From: Citrobacter sp. Res13-Sevr-PEB04-36
Lineage (GTDB): Bacteria > Pseudomonadota > Gammaproteobacteria > Enterobacterales > Enterobacteriaceae
Direction of reading: 5' to 3'
NCBI RefSeq assembly: GCF_015672735.1
Contig: NZ_JADABY010000076.1
Span: forward strand, 1 to 64,000
DNA length: 64,000 nt
The notes under the pieces are model-generated. The model did no database searches and was not told the DNA's origin. It saw nothing but the letters and a program-made list of their open reading frames with translations. The position numbers and the translations under genes were made by a program. Shown here in pieces: positions 30,081 to 40,818 of the stretch (position 1 is its first letter; each line of letters opens with the position of its first letter).

Positions 30081-32387
30081 CTACTGCAAAGCAAATCTCA
30101 CCGTGGCAACCTGCCCGCCATCACCCATAACCAACAGCTGGTATTCACCTATTACCGTTAAGCGTAGGGTCAGACTCCGCCCACGTTCCTCCAGCCGCTC
30201 ACCGTTAAGAAACCACCAGCGTTCGCCCGTCCCACCGCTGGTTTGTACCGGTACTGAGACCGCCGGTGAACCGGGTAAGCGTTTCACAATCGCGCCATCG
30301 CGAACGCCTGTCAACTGCAGCGGTAAGAAAGCGTCCTGCCCCAACGGCGGGCAGGTTGAGGAAACTGGCGGTAGCCGCGCGGCTCGCCGCTCGGATTGCG
30401 ATAGCCAGGGCTCCAGCGGCAACGGCCAAACGATTAACGTCTGTTCTCGCGCCTGGGGGCAGTCTGGCGCCACGCGTTTTCCTGCCTCATCTAACCAAAC
30501 GGGAAAACGAATACCGTTAACCCCTTCCTGCTCAGGTAATAACAGTGTGGGCGGCTGGCTACCGTCCAGCAGCCAGGTGGCTAAGCGGCGGCGGCAGTTA
30601 CCATCCCCGTTTGGCAAAAATTGCCCGCCCGGCCAACACACTACGCCCCGGCTGACCGACTCAGGGCGCGGGTCTTCAGGCTGATTTCCCCCCCGTGCCA
30701 ACAGCAGGTTGTTAACCTGATTCAGCAAAGGCACAGCGCTGGCAAAACCAAACTGCCCCACCACTGGTGTGCCGTCGGGTCTGCCGGTCCAGATGCCAAT
30801 CACGTAACGTGAGTTGATGCCAATCGCCCATGCATCACGATAACCATAACTGGTGCCCGTTTTCCATGCCAACGGCACCACGCGGCTTAGCGCATTATCC
30901 GGCAAAGGCTGCGCCTCGTCCGCCATAATTCGCCGAATAATCCACGCTGCGCCGGCAGACATCAGCGGGCGTTCCAGCAGTGGTTCTTCCGGCTGCAGGC
31001 GCAGCTTTCCTGCTTTTCCCTGACGGGCAAATGCGCTGTACGCCGCCGCCATATCTTCAAGCCTGGCTCCCGCGCCCCCGAGGATCAGCGACAAATTTGG
31101 CGCCGCCCCCGCCGGTAAATACAACGGTAACCCCACGTTACGCAGCCTGGCGGCAAAACGTTTCGGGCCATAGGCTTCCAGTACCTGGACTGCCGGGAGA
31201 TTTAGCGAGCGCACCAGCGCCTCGCTCATGCTTACCGGACCATGAAAACCGCTGTCAAAATTCCCCGGACGATAGTCTCCGGTACGCCGCGGTACGTCCT
31301 GCAATAATGAGGCCGGGTGAACCAGTCCGTCCTCCAGCGCCAGCCCATAGACAAAGGGTTTCAGCACCGATCCCGGCGAGCGGATCGCGCTTACCATATC
31401 CACATGACCAAAGCGGGTGTCATCATTCATATCCACCGAGCCCACCCAGCCACGCACGCGCATATCGGTATGGTCGACGACAATCATCGCCAGCGAGCTG
31501 CGCGCCGGAAGCCGCCCCTTCCAGTTTTGCGCCAGCTCCTCCAGTTGACGTTGCAGCCCGGCGTCCAGCGTGGTGACAATTTTATTACTGCTGCTTTTGT
31601 TCAGCATCATGCGCGAAAATAACGGCGCCAATTGCGGCATCTGCCTCGGTGCCAGCCAGACCGGTTCTTCGCGTGATTCCTGCGCCTGTTTTGCCGACCA
31701 GACGCCCTGCGTCGCCATGCGATCGAGCACTTTATTGCGCGCGGCTTGCGCCCGCTCCGGCCAACGGTCCGGGCGCAAACGGCTCGGCGCCTGTGGCAGT
31801 ACGGCCAGCAGCGCGGCATCGGAGTAACTGAGTTGTGCCGGTGATTTACCAAGATACGCCCAGCTTGCGGCACCGACGCCTTGCAGCGTCCCGCCAAACG
31901 GCGCGCGATTAAGATACAGCGTCAGAATGTCACGTTTGGAGAGATGCCACTCCAGCTGGAATGCGCGCCAGAGTTGGCGAAACTTACCGCCAAAGGTACG
32001 TGGATGCGGGTCAAGCAGTCTCGCCACCTGCATGGTGAGCGTACTGCCCCCGGAGACCACGCGCCCGGAGGTAAGATCCTGCCAGGCGGCGCGAAGCACG
32101 GAAAACGGATTGACGCCGGGATGTTTCCAGAACCAGCGATCTTCGTAGTTAATGAGCGCCTCAAGATAACGGGGCGAGACCTCTTCAAGAGTGACCGGAT
32201 AACGCCAAATACCGTCCGCGTCGGCAAAGCGCCACAGCGGCGTCCCGTCCTGAGCCACCACCACTCGCGCAGGGTTAACCTCATGCAGCGGCAACGGCCA
32301 GATTTTATCCGCCGTCCACACTGCTGCCCCTGTTAGCAACGCAGCGACTACCAGCCAGCCGCTGCGTTTAACCCACCGATTCATCAT
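30081..32387 (-). CDS. pbpC: Penicillin-binding protein 1C
   Basis: 768 residues. An N-terminal membrane anchor (about 9-30) is followed by the GT51 transglycosylase domain (about 60-225; EDRWFWKHPGVNP, GGSTLTMQVARLL) and the transpeptidase domain with SVLK (SPGSVLKPFVYG), the SLN triad (ALVRSLN) and KTGTSYGYRD. The C-terminal BiPBP_C domain (about 680-768) is typical. Its start codon immediately follows the stop of yfhM, so they are translationally coupled. The fixed pairing with an alpha-2-macroglobulin suggests envelope repair after protease attack. Confidence 0.98.
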   Translation of the reverse strand: MMNRWVKRSGWLVVAALLTGAAVWTADKIWPLPLHEVNPARVVVAQDGTPLWRFADADGIWRYPVTLEEVSPRYLEALINYEDRWFWKHPGVNPFSVLRAAWQDLTSGRVVSGGSTLTMQVARLLDPHPRTFGGKFRQLWRAFQLEWHLSKRDILTLYLNRAPFGGTLQGVGAASWAYLGKSPAQLSYSDAALLAVLPQAPSRLRPDRWPERAQAARNKVLDRMATQGVWSAKQAQESREEPVWLAPRQMPQLAPLFSRMMLNKSSSNKIVTTLDAGLQRQLEELAQNWKGRLPARSSLAMIVVDHTDMRVRGWVGSVDMNDDTRFGHVDMVSAIRSPGSVLKPFVYGLALEDGLVHPASLLQDVPRRTGDYRPGNFDSGFHGPVSMSEALVRSLNLPAVQVLEAYGPKRFAARLRNVGLPLYLPAGAAPNLSLILGGAGARLEDMAAAYSAFARQGKAGKLRLQPEEPLLERPLMSAGAAWIIRRIMADEAQPLPDNALSRVVPLAWKTGTSYGYRDAWAIGINSRYVIGIWTGRPDGTPVVGQFGFASAVPLLNQVNNLLLARGGNQPEDPRPESVSRGVVCWPGGQFLPNGDGNCRRRLATWLLDGSQPPTLLLPEQEGVNGIRFPVWLDEAGKRVAPDCPQAREQTLIVWPLPLEPWLSQSERRAARLPPVSSTCPPLGQDAFLPLQLTGVRDGAIVKRLPGSPAVSVPVQTSGGTGERWWFLNGERLEERGRSLTLRLTVIGEYQLLVMGDGGQVATVRFALQ

Positions 32388-35300
32388 CTACGGTCTGACA
32401 ATCAGCAGGCCCTCAGCCGTGCCGGTGGCACGCCACTGCGGAACATACATCGATTCCACCTGGGGTACAGGTACCTGATACGTCCCCGGGGTGACCGCTC
32501 GTGCCAGATACACCAGCGTGACCGGTTGCCCTTCGTTGACCGCCACCGCCGCGACAAAACGATCGTCACGGAATTCAATGTGCTGGATATCCGCCTGCTG
32601 CATTTGATTAAGCAGATTCGCCACTTCACTGCCGCTATCCTGCAGGCTGGCGCTACCGTTGGCCAGATTCTGGTTTTCCAGTTCCAGACCGGCAGGCAGA
32701 AGATCGACCACCAGCGCATCCGGGACATTCTGGCTGGCTTTGACTGTCAACCAAACCAGCACCAGCTCACCACTGCGCAGAGACGAGAGCGATTTACTCT
32801 GCCCATCGGTGCCCAGAACCTGGCGTTCAATGTGCAGCACATTGCTGGCAGGCTGTGGCGGGGTCTGCGGGTAGCCGCTGACGTCCAGACGCAGCCACAA
32901 CGGCAGGCTACCCGTGTTGGTTACCGCCAGTGTAGATAACTGTTCAACATCCAGATTTCGGGTTTGCGATTTATCACCCGCCAGCGGTTGTTCAGAGAAC
33001 GAAGTCCGTGCCTGCCACGTGCCCGGCAAATCCTGCAGCGTGCGGGCAGCCAGGAACAGTGCATTGTTCTCCTGAGTGGAGAGCCAGCGCTGACCGAAAG
33101 CCTGCTCTGACAGCGTGTTCAGCAAGGTATTTTGCACGTCAGGTTTCAGTTTATTCTCTTCCAGCAAGGCCAGCATCAGCGCGTTGTCGCGTAGCTGACT
33201 GCCGTAATCCGCCATCCATTGTTGAGCATCGCGGCGCGGCGTATTGAGTGCCAGCATCAGCGCCTGTTCACTGCGATTCGCATCGCCCATGTTTTTCAGC
33301 GCAATGCCCAATTGCAGCAGCGGCAGACCAGAGGCGGCCTGAGCACGACGCTCCCAAATCTCACGCAGAGCACCCAACGGGGCTTTCTGCTGACGGGCCA
33401 GTACCAATGCGGCATAGGCCTGCACAGCAAACCGGCTGGCTGCGGTGTCGTCGGTGTAGCGAATCGACATCATGCCCGGATCCTGCAAATAACGCAGCAG
33501 CCGCGCATTGCCCCGGTTAATCACCTCACCTGGGACGCTGTAGCCCTGCTCATTTGCCCGGACGAGGAAGTCCATGACATAGGCACTCAGCCAGTACTCT
33601 TCCGGCCCGTTCTTATCCCACAACGCAAAACCCCCGTCGTCACGCTGCATTTGCAGTAACCGGGAAATACCAATTTCAACCGCAGCGCGGCGTTTTTCAT
33701 CGCTGTCACCCGCAATGCCCAATGCCTTCAACTGCGCGGCATTGGTGTATAACGACGGGAACAATCCGCTGGCCGTCTGCTCCAGGCAGCCATAGGGATA
33801 GGCTTTCAATTCACGGATGTAGCGCGCCAGATTCAGCGGCGGCTTGCCGCTGAACAGCAACTGCCCCTGCACCGTCGTCGGAGAGAAATTGGTCAGTTCC
33901 CCGTCCGGTAACTGCCAGGTTTCACCGGATTGCAACGCCACGCCGCTATTGAGTGTTTGCGCCGGGAACGCCGGACGCACGCCAATCTTCCACTGTTTAT
34001 GTTGAACGGGGAGCATTTCACCAGGCAGCGTCAGACCACTAATAACGGCCTGAATCTCACCATCGCCGAATCCCTCCAGCGCCCGCACAGGAATAAACAG
34101 CGTGGTACGCACACCTGGAGCCAGATTCACCGGGGCAGGATTTTGCCCCACCAGCTCCATTAAGCCACTGGCAGTAAGCTGAATATTCAGCGTCTGCGGC
34201 TGGTCTGTCAGGTTGGTCACATCCAGCGTCAGCCGGGAGGTGTCGCCTCCGGCCATAAAGCGCGGCGTATTAAGCTCAGCAATAACCGGCGCGGCAACAA
34301 TCACTTTGCTTTCACTGCTGCCAAAATCATCTGCCGTCCAGGCCTGCGCCATCACCCGCAGCTCACCGTTGAAATCGCCAATTGGTAACGTCACCGAGCC
34401 TTCACCCTGCTCGTTGAGTGTGACCGGCAGCGCCTGTTGTGCCACGATATTGACGTGATTGACCGGCGGTTTGCCGCCGCGTTTTAGCTCATCGCCATCG
34501 CCACCGAAACGCAGCGCCGCCAGACGCCCTTGCCCTTCGATTACCTGGCCGTAAATGTCATAAATATCCGCGCCATAGCGTTTCTGGCCGAAAAATGCCT
34601 GCCACGGATCCGGGGTAGCGTAATCGGTGATATTCAACACCCCGCTGTCTACAGCGGAGACGAGGACGTTAACTTGTTTAGGCACGTCCCCATTTTTGAC
34701 GCTGGCCTTCACTTTAACGGTCAGCGGTTGATTCGGGCGCATTTTGGCCGGATTTTCCAGCGTCAAATCCAGGCGACGATTTTCATCGCCCAGCGGCAAA
34801 TGCAGTAATCCGACCGCGCGTTTTGGCGTAGCCGAGCGGGATTTGTCGCCAGGGCGGATCACCAGCGCGCTAAGATACAGGTCATGGCGGTTCCAGGTTT
34901 TGTCGACCGGAATAGAGAGATCCAGACCATTTGCAGGGACGTTAATCTCTTGCCACCACAGTGGGCCTTCGCTAGATTCCACCATCGCATAGCCTTTACC
35001 GGCGGCAGGCGCGGCAATGTGCAACTTCATGGTGTCGCCAGGACGATAATTGGGTTTATCCAGCTTCAGAGTGACACGATCCGGGCGCACCGCCCCGCTG
35101 CCGTCGCTGTTATCCTGCCAGCTGTATCCGGCCCAGAAACGTACGCTGCTCACCGTATCGTTTGGTGCTTTCACTTCCAGGCGGTAAGCGCCCCACTCCA
35201 CCGGGAAACTGACCTTGCCGGTTTCATCGGCGGTAAGATCCAGCGATTGCTCGCCTTCGACCAGATCCTTTTGATCGAACTGCGACTGCCAGCCTTCACC

Positions 35301-37319
35301 TTCAGACCAGTTCCAGTAGTAATCACGACGTTCGCGGATCAACCGTACCTGCAAGCCGGAAACCGCTTTTTTCTCGCCTTTTGCATCGGCATAAACAATA
35401 TCAAATGCGGCGTTGCTGTCTTCATCAACGATGGGTTGATTCACCGTGGTATCGGTGCGGTAATCATAAACGGCTTTCTCAGCAAACTGCGGGCGAATAC
35501 CCGGCAGGGTATCCGCAGGCCAGATGGCCTGTTCTACCCGACGGGTCACCGGACGGCCACCCGATTCCAGCAGGCTGGCCTGCAAAATGACCTGTAACGG
35601 CGAGTGTGCTTCCTGCCACTGACTGCTGGTTGTGACTTCGCCACGACCGTGTTCATCCAGGGTCAGCTGAACTTCATCGAGACTGCGGGAAAGGTTCTCT
35701 TCGGCAATATTACCAAACTGGAATCCCGGCAATGCAGACACCGCTTCACGCTGTGGTCGCAGGAATAACTGACCTTGCAGGGCATTACCATTCGCAGGCG
35801 CGCCATAAAGGTAGTAACCCGCCACCGAAAACTTCACATCGTCAGCCGGTGCAATCGGCATTTTATTGGCGGTGAGGTTGAGCGCCATCCTCTCGGGCAT
35901 AAAATCTTCGACGTGGAAATCCCACATCCGTGAGCGGTTATCGCCGGTGTTGGCGCGAATATGCCACATACCGGTTGGCGCACTGCTGTCCAACGGCCAG
36001 GTCAGACGGTACAGACCGTTTTCGGGTTGGCTGACCACCGTGCGTAATACCTGCCCGTCGGGCTTCACCACTTCCAGCTTCACCGGCTGATCGGGCAACG
36101 TTTTGCCGTCGCTGTCGCGTAGCAATCCGTTGAGGATCACCGTTTCCCCCGGACGATAGAGGTCGCGCGGGCCGAACATAAAGAACTGTTTGCTGTATCC
36201 CGGCGCACCCGCGATATCAAATTCAGCCAGATCCAGCGCCGGTAATTTCAGATCCAGCAGCGTGGTTTGCCCGTCTTTACGCGCCAGCAATAAGGCAGCA
36301 TCTTTATCCGTCTCAAGCTTCACGTGGCCCTGTGCATCGCTGGTCGCCTGCGCCAGCGTCTGCCCTTTCTCATTGAGCAAGGTGACATCAATACCCTGCT
36401 GTGCAGCACCGTTTTCCAGGCTCTGAGTAAAGACATCCAGCTGATTGTGGTAACGGTGCGCGGAAACGCCAATATCGCTGAGCGTAAATAGCGTGGCGGC
36501 ATTGCTGTAGTTGTATTTCCCGGCCTGATTCATCACCGCAATGTAAACCCCCGCCTGCTGCAATGGCTTGATGTCGCCCAGCGGCAGCAGAAGTTTCTCG
36601 CGGGTGTTACGCGCAGGATTAAGGTCAAAGCGTCCGGTATACACCAGTTCCGCCATCTTCAGCAGGTTGTCGGATTCCCAGTTAGACAGTGAATTGCGGT
36701 ACTCCCACTGGCTGACAAACGCGCCGAGCGACTCCGGCTTCACACGAAAAAAGTTCACATCCACGCTGTTGACGTTCAGCGCCATCACCGGTAGTCCTTC
36801 AATCACTTTGCCTGGTAACAGCGAACCACGACTGGCAAATCCGACGCTCGGCTGAACATCGCGAGTGGTGATGTTTTTTTCATATTCAGTGCCAAACGTC
36901 GCCTTATTCAGCGCCAGCAAATCGCGCTCAATGGTTACCACCAGCTCACGGTTGGGTTCCAGATGACGTAAACGTAGCTCTTTCAGGTTGGGCGCCAATT
37001 CCCAGGCTCCGTCCACTTTGCCGCTTTTTTTATCGACAACGTGCAATACGCGAGAAAAATCTTGCTCAGGATTGAGGGGGATAGAGAACGTCAGCACCAG
37101 CGTTGCAGCACCGTCTAACTGGACTTCTGAGGCATCCAGTAGCGTCAACGGTTTACCCTGACTTTGCTGTTCCAGCTTGTCTAATTGCGCCGGATTTTTT
37201 GCCGGCGTAGTCTGGGGGGCAGGCGCATTATTTTTCGCGTCCGTCGACGGCTTATCATTATTATCGCACCCCGCCAGCGCAAGCATCAGCATACAGGCCG
37301 CTACGCGTAAATGTTTCAT
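32388..37319 (-). CDS. yfhM: Bacterial alpha-2-macroglobulin lipoprotein (YfhM)
   Basis: 1643 residues, close to the E. coli protein. A lipoprotein signal ends LMLALAGC. A series of MG domains precedes the thioester site CLEQ with the reactive Cys at about 1178 (AYPYGCLEQTASG). The alpha/alpha toroid that follows contains repeated helical hairpins. It is thought to trap proteases in the periplasm by covalent linkage, protecting the cell when the outer membrane is breached. First gene of yfhM-pbpC, divergent from sseA. Confidence 0.98.
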   Translation of the reverse strand: MKHLRVAACMLMLALAGCDNNDKPSTDAKNNAPAPQTTPAKNPAQLDKLEQQSQGKPLTLLDASEVQLDGAATLVLTFSIPLNPEQDFSRVLHVVDKKSGKVDGAWELAPNLKELRLRHLEPNRELVVTIERDLLALNKATFGTEYEKNITTRDVQPSVGFASRGSLLPGKVIEGLPVMALNVNSVDVNFFRVKPESLGAFVSQWEYRNSLSNWESDNLLKMAELVYTGRFDLNPARNTREKLLLPLGDIKPLQQAGVYIAVMNQAGKYNYSNAATLFTLSDIGVSAHRYHNQLDVFTQSLENGAAQQGIDVTLLNEKGQTLAQATSDAQGHVKLETDKDAALLLARKDGQTTLLDLKLPALDLAEFDIAGAPGYSKQFFMFGPRDLYRPGETVILNGLLRDSDGKTLPDQPVKLEVVKPDGQVLRTVVSQPENGLYRLTWPLDSSAPTGMWHIRANTGDNRSRMWDFHVEDFMPERMALNLTANKMPIAPADDVKFSVAGYYLYGAPANGNALQGQLFLRPQREAVSALPGFQFGNIAEENLSRSLDEVQLTLDEHGRGEVTTSSQWQEAHSPLQVILQASLLESGGRPVTRRVEQAIWPADTLPGIRPQFAEKAVYDYRTDTTVNQPIVDEDSNAAFDIVYADAKGEKKAVSGLQVRLIRERRDYYWNWSEGEGWQSQFDQKDLVEGEQSLDLTADETGKVSFPVEWGAYRLEVKAPNDTVSSVRFWAGYSWQDNSDGSGAVRPDRVTLKLDKPNYRPGDTMKLHIAAPAAGKGYAMVESSEGPLWWQEINVPANGLDLSIPVDKTWNRHDLYLSALVIRPGDKSRSATPKRAVGLLHLPLGDENRRLDLTLENPAKMRPNQPLTVKVKASVKNGDVPKQVNVLVSAVDSGVLNITDYATPDPWQAFFGQKRYGADIYDIYGQVIEGQGRLAALRFGGDGDELKRGGKPPVNHVNIVAQQALPVTLNEQGEGSVTLPIGDFNGELRVMAQAWTADDFGSSESKVIVAAPVIAELNTPRFMAGGDTSRLTLDVTNLTDQPQTLNIQLTASGLMELVGQNPAPVNLAPGVRTTLFIPVRALEGFGDGEIQAVISGLTLPGEMLPVQHKQWKIGVRPAFPAQTLNSGVALQSGETWQLPDGELTNFSPTTVQGQLLFSGKPPLNLARYIRELKAYPYGCLEQTASGLFPSLYTNAAQLKALGIAGDSDEKRRAAVEIGISRLLQMQRDDGGFALWDKNGPEEYWLSAYVMDFLVRANEQGYSVPGEVINRGNARLLRYLQDPGMMSIRYTDDTAASRFAVQAYAALVLARQQKAPLGALREIWERRAQAASGLPLLQLGIALKNMGDANRSEQALMLALNTPRRDAQQWMADYGSQLRDNALMLALLEENKLKPDVQNTLLNTLSEQAFGQRWLSTQENNALFLAARTLQDLPGTWQARTSFSEQPLAGDKSQTRNLDVEQLSTLAVTNTGSLPLWLRLDVSGYPQTPPQPASNVLHIERQVLGTDGQSKSLSSLRSGELVLVWLTVKASQNVPDALVVDLLPAGLELENQNLANGSASLQDSGSEVANLLNQMQQADIQHIEFRDDRFVAAVAVNEGQPVTLVYLARAVTPGTYQVPVPQVESMYVPQWRATGTAEGLLIVRP

Positions 37320-37526
37320 TTTTCATCCCTGGCCTGAGCGGCCTGTTAGCTACGTAGAACCCCTATTATGCGTCAGATTTCAGGATCTGGAAGTCTGTAA
37401 CCAATCTACGTTATCTGAATTTTCGTGAAGAATGTCGATCCACCCTGACAAATCAGCCTCTTTTACTTGTCCCTTGACGGTAAACAGCCGACAATTTGCC
37501 GAAACCTGGTAAAAATGGAGATGCCT

Positions 37527-38372
37527 ATGACCACCGCCTTCTTTGTCGCTGCCGACTGGCTTGTCGAACACATTGACGATCCGGAAATACAGATTCTTGA
37601 TGCCCGGATGGCGCCTCCAGGACAGGAGGAGCGCGATGTTGGCGAGGAATATCGCGCTGGACATATCCCTGGCGCAGTCTTTTTTGATATCGAAGCGCTC
37701 TCCGACCATACATCAGCGTTACCGCATATGATGCCGCGCCCGGAGGCGTTCGCTGTAGCCATGCGCGAACTGGGCGTACATCAGGATAAACATCTGGTCA
37801 TTTACGATGATGGCAACCTGTTCTCTGCCCCGCGCGCCTGGTGGATGCTGCGCACGTTCGGTGTGGAAAATGTCTCCATTTTGGCGGGCGGTTTCGCAAG
37901 CTGGCAGCGTGATGCATTCCCGCTGCAGGCAGGGAACGTTGATTTGTCAGAAGGCGAGTTTGACGTGGCGTTTACGCCGGAAGCCGTGGTGCGGGTGACC
38001 GATGTCCTGCTGGCCAGCCATGAAAAAACCGCACAGATTGTTGATGCACGCCCGGCAGCGCGTTTCAACGCGGAAGTCGACGAGCCACGTCCTGGCCTGA
38101 GGCGCGGCCATGTTCCCGGCGCGCTAAACGTACCGTGGACTGAACTGGTTCGCGACGGCGAGTTAAAAACCACCGAGGAACTGGACACCATCTTCTTTAG
38201 CCACGGCGTGAGCTTTGACAGACCGATTATCGCCAGCTGCGGCTCCGGCGTAACCGCCGCCGTGGTGGTGCTGGCGCTTGCCGCTCTGGGTGTCCCTAAC
38301 GTGGCCCTGTATGACGGGGCGTGGAGCGAATGGGGCGCGCGTAACGATTTACCGGTAGAACCGATATTATAA
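37527..38372 (+). CDS. sseA: 3-mercaptopyruvate sulfurtransferase
   Basis: 281 residues from the ATG at 37527, chosen because it matches the E. coli start and has GGAG upstream; the open frame begins at 37467. Two rhodanese domains are visible. The N-terminal one is inactive; the C-terminal one holds the active loop CGSGVTA with Cys238. It moves sulfur from 3-mercaptopyruvate to thiophilic acceptors and contributes to H2S production. Single gene, divergent from yfhM and followed by REP elements. Confidence 0.98.
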   Translation: MTTAFFVAADWLVEHIDDPEIQILDARMAPPGQEERDVGEEYRAGHIPGAVFFDIEALSDHTSALPHMMPRPEAFAVAMRELGVHQDKHLVIYDDGNLFSAPRAWWMLRTFGVENVSILAGGFASWQRDAFPLQAGNVDLSEGEFDVAFTPEAVVRVTDVLLASHEKTAQIVDARPAARFNAEVDEPRPGLRRGHVPGALNVPWTELVRDGELKTTEELDTIFFSHGVSFDRPIIASCGSGVTAAVVVLALAALGVPNVALYDGAWSEWGARNDLPVEPIL

Positions 38373-38379
38373 AGCTGGA

Positions 38380-38465
38380 AATGCCGGATGGCGCGTCACT
38401 CATCCGGCCTACAAAATAGCGTAAATCGTAGGCTGGATAAGACGTATGCGTGGCCATTCGGCAAG
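38380..38465. repeat. REP pair (BIME) between sseA and sseB
   Basis: Two REP-type palindromes in opposite orientation, GCCGGATGGCGCG...CATCCGGCCTAC and GTAGGCTGGATAAGACG, lie between convergent genes. In E. coli the RyfA small RNA gene is in this neighbourhood; nothing like a 300-base gene fits here. Confidence 0.85.
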
Positions 38466-38470
38466 GTCTT

Positions 38471-39247
38471 TTAGATAATCCGGTTCTGTTTAAAATCGCG
38501 CAGGAAACCGCCCCAGCGGCGTTCGTAGAACGGCGCGATGTGTTCGGTAATAAAGTGGCTGACCCCTTTCTCACCTTTCACCACCTGGCAGATATCAATC
38601 GGCTCATCACCCGGTAACGTATCGGTCGCTACGCTGCCCGTGGCATGAATAATCTCGTCAATATCGCCCTCGGCCTCAATGCCAATCAGCAGATTAGGCT
38701 GGGCATCCGGGCTGTCTTTAATTGAGCAAATAAACGCCCGTTTCACTGGCTTAATGGTTTTAAACAGCGTCGTGAGCGAGTCGATCATCTGCGCCGGAGG
38801 TTCCGCGACCTCGGAGAGGATCAGCGACTCGCCGCCTTCCAGCACTTCCTGGGTACTCAGCGGATTGCCTTCTTCACCGAGCAGCAGGCTGATTTCACGC
38901 GGCATAAATTCTTTGCCGGTCGGCAGTTTGGCGTTGAGAAACAGCGTCGCGCCCAGCGTCATTTCAAACAGCGTACGTACCGGCATCACAACAAACGCCT
39001 GTTCGTCTTCAACGGCTTGCTGCAGGGCTTCAAGGGAGGTGAAAAACGGGATCACGGTGGTGCCGTCTTCTTTTTCCCAGTGCTGCAGATCCAGTGCGCT
39101 GTCTTCAACTACCGCCTCGCCTTCTGCGGCCGTACCCGGAACCCAGACGGTGGATTCCAGCAACGTACGGAAAAAGGCCGGACGATGCGCAGGCTCCGTC
39201 GCTGCTTTTTCCAGCAACGTTTCTAATTCATTTTTTATTTCGGACAT
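38471..39247 (-). CDS. sseB: SseB (serine-sensitivity enhancing protein)
   Basis: 258 residues from the ATG at 39247; a frame to 39295 adds 16 residues not found in E. coli SseB. It has an N-terminal SseB domain with the PVRTLFEMTLG region and a C-terminal SseB_C domain. Biochemical role is uncertain: overexpression in E. coli raises serine sensitivity. It should not be confused with the unrelated SPI-2 SseB of Salmonella. It lies downstream of pepB with a REP pair between. Confidence 0.95.
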   Translation of the reverse strand: MSEIKNELETLLEKAATEPAHRPAFFRTLLESTVWVPGTAAEGEAVVEDSALDLQHWEKEDGTTVIPFFTSLEALQQAVEDEQAFVVMPVRTLFEMTLGATLFLNAKLPTGKEFMPREISLLLGEEGNPLSTQEVLEGGESLILSEVAEPPAQMIDSLTTLFKTIKPVKRAFICSIKDSPDAQPNLLIGIEAEGDIDEIIHATGSVATDTLPGDEPIDICQVVKGEKGVSHFITEHIAPFYERRWGGFLRDFKQNRII

Positions 39248-39275
39248 AAGATCACAAATTTTGTACATATGGGTT

Positions 39276-39346
39276 GTAGGCCTGATAAGACGCACCGCGT
39301 CGCATCAGGCAAAATGCCGGGTGGCGCTTCGCTTACCCGGCCTACA
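39276..39346. repeat. REP pair (BIME) between pepB and sseB
   Basis: GTAGGCCTGATAAGACG...CGCATCAGGC and GCCGGGTGGCG...TTACCCGGCCTAC lie in opposite orientation. Confidence 0.9.
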
Positions 39347-39356
39347 AAAACACCGT

Positions 39357-40640
39357 TCAGGCAGTCAGCAGATTCGCGATGGTGCGCACACCCAGACCGG
39401 TCGCGCCCGCGGACCACTGCTCAACCGGTGCCTTGCGATAGGTTGCAGAGCAGTCGATATGCAGCCAGCCTTGCTGATAGTTTTCCACGAAATGCGACAG
39501 GAAGCCCGCCGCGGTGCTTGCGCCCGCAGGATAGGCCGCGCTGCCGGTGTTGTTCAGCTCGGCAAAGTTGGACGGCAGCTGGTTACGGTGGAATTCCGCC
39601 AGCGGCAGGCGCCAGAACGGTTCGTTCTCCTGCGCCGCGCTTGCCATCAGACGGGCCGCCAGCTGGTCATCAAAGCTAAACAGCGCATGGTAATCGTTAC
39701 CCAGTGCCGTTTTCGCCGCACCGGTCAACGTCGCGGCATCGATAATCAACTCAGGCTTCTGTGCGCTGGCATCAATCAGACCATCTGCCAGTACCAAACG
39801 GCCTTCGGCGTCGGTGTTCATCACTTCAACATTTTTGCCATTACGATAGCGAATGATATCGCCGAGCTTGAAGGCGTTGCCGCTGATCAGGTTATCCGCA
39901 CAGCACAGATACAGCTTCACGCGTTTGTTCAGACCGCGAGTGATGGCGAATGCCAGTGCCCCCGTTACCGTTGCCGCGCCGCCCATATCGGACTTCATCG
40001 AGTCCATAAATGCGCTTTGCTTGATACTGTAACCGCCGGAGTCAAAGGTGATCCCTTTGCCGACCAGGCAGGCGTAAACCGGCGCTTCTTTATCGCCGGT
40101 CGGGTTAAAGTCCAGCGCCAGCAGCACCGGTGGCCGTTCAGACCCACGGCCTACCGTGTGCAGACCCATGTAATTCTGCTCGCGCAGATCTTCACCTTTG
40201 GTGATGCGATAAGAGACGTTATCGCACGCCACGCTGCACAGCAGATCAACCGCGCGCTGCGCCAGTTGTTCCGGGCCGAGTTCTTCCGCCGGGGCATTGA
40301 TCGTGTCACGCACCCAGTCAATAATTTTCAGGCGGCTATCCAGTTCCTTCTGCTGCACGTCGTCCAGCGGGGCCCACTCAACTTTACGGCTGCCTTTAGG
40401 TCCTTTGTAACCCTGCCAGAATGCCCAGCTATGCTCGGTATCCCAGCCTTCGCCTTCCAGCTGAATATGTTTGATACCCAGACCGTCGATTTTCCGCGCG
40501 GCGCGCTGGATAAGGCTCAGATCGTCTTTCCCATTAAGATGTAGGGTAATGCCGTCGCTATTAACGCTGTAGGTCGCTTTTTCACCCCAGCGCGCGTCAG
40601 CTGGCTGCGTGGAAAGCGTAATTTTCATGGCTTCTGTCAT
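39357..40640 (-). CDS. pepB: Peptidase B (leucyl aminopeptidase family M17)
   Basis: 427 residues from the ATG at 40640, the E. coli length; the frame to 40661 is seven residues longer. The catalytic domain carries the M17 signature [14 protein letters not shown] and the metal/lysine motif [14 protein letters not shown]. It removes N-terminal residues from peptides using Mn2+ and works as a hexamer in the cytoplasm. It lies between the isc operon and sseB, with an ERIC element upstream. Confidence 0.98.
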   Translation of the reverse strand: MTEAMKITLSTQPADARWGEKATYSVNSDGITLHLNGKDDLSLIQRAARKIDGLGIKHIQLEGEGWDTEHSWAFWQGYKGPKGSRKVEWAPLDDVQQKELDSRLKIIDWVRDTINAPAEELGPEQLAQRAVDLLCSVACDNVSYRITKGEDLREQNYMGLHTVGRGSERPPVLLALDFNPTGDKEAPVYACLVGKGITFDSGGYSIKQSAFMDSMKSDMGGAATVTGALAFAITRGLNKRVKLYLCCADNLISGNAFKLGDIIRYRNGKNVEVMNTDAEGRLVLADGLIDASAQKPELIIDAATLTGAAKTALGNDYHALFSFDDQLAARLMASAAQENEPFWRLPLAEFHRNQLPSNFAELNNTGSAAYPAGASTAAGFLSHFVENYQQGWLHIDCSATYRKAPVEQWSAGATGLGVRTIANLLTA

Positions 40641-40691
40641 TTTATTTATCCTTATTAGCAAACGGGCCGCCCTATGGCAGCCCGTTAGATC

Positions 40692-40818
40692 TTTTTGCTA
40701 AATGATTCGCGTTGCAGGAAGGCGGCAAGTGAGCGAATCCCCGGGAGCATAGATAACTATGTGACTGGGGTGAGCAAGCGTAGCCAACGCATCTGCGGCG
40801 CGAATCATGACGCAAAAA
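40692..40818. repeat. Full-length 127-bp ERIC element between iscX and pepB
   Basis: The ends are TTTTTGC (40692-40698) and GCAAAAA (40812-40818), then ATGATTCGCG and CGCGAATCAT. The centre has GAATCCCCGGGAGCATAG and CTATGTGACTGGGGTGAGC, the ERIC core. The length is exactly the canonical 127 bases. It follows the iscX stop directly and may shape the 3' end of the isc transcript. Confidence 0.92.

Noticed and set aside
38373..38470. RyfA small RNA gene between sseA and sseB
   Set aside because: The spacer is 98 bases and is filled by a REP pair.
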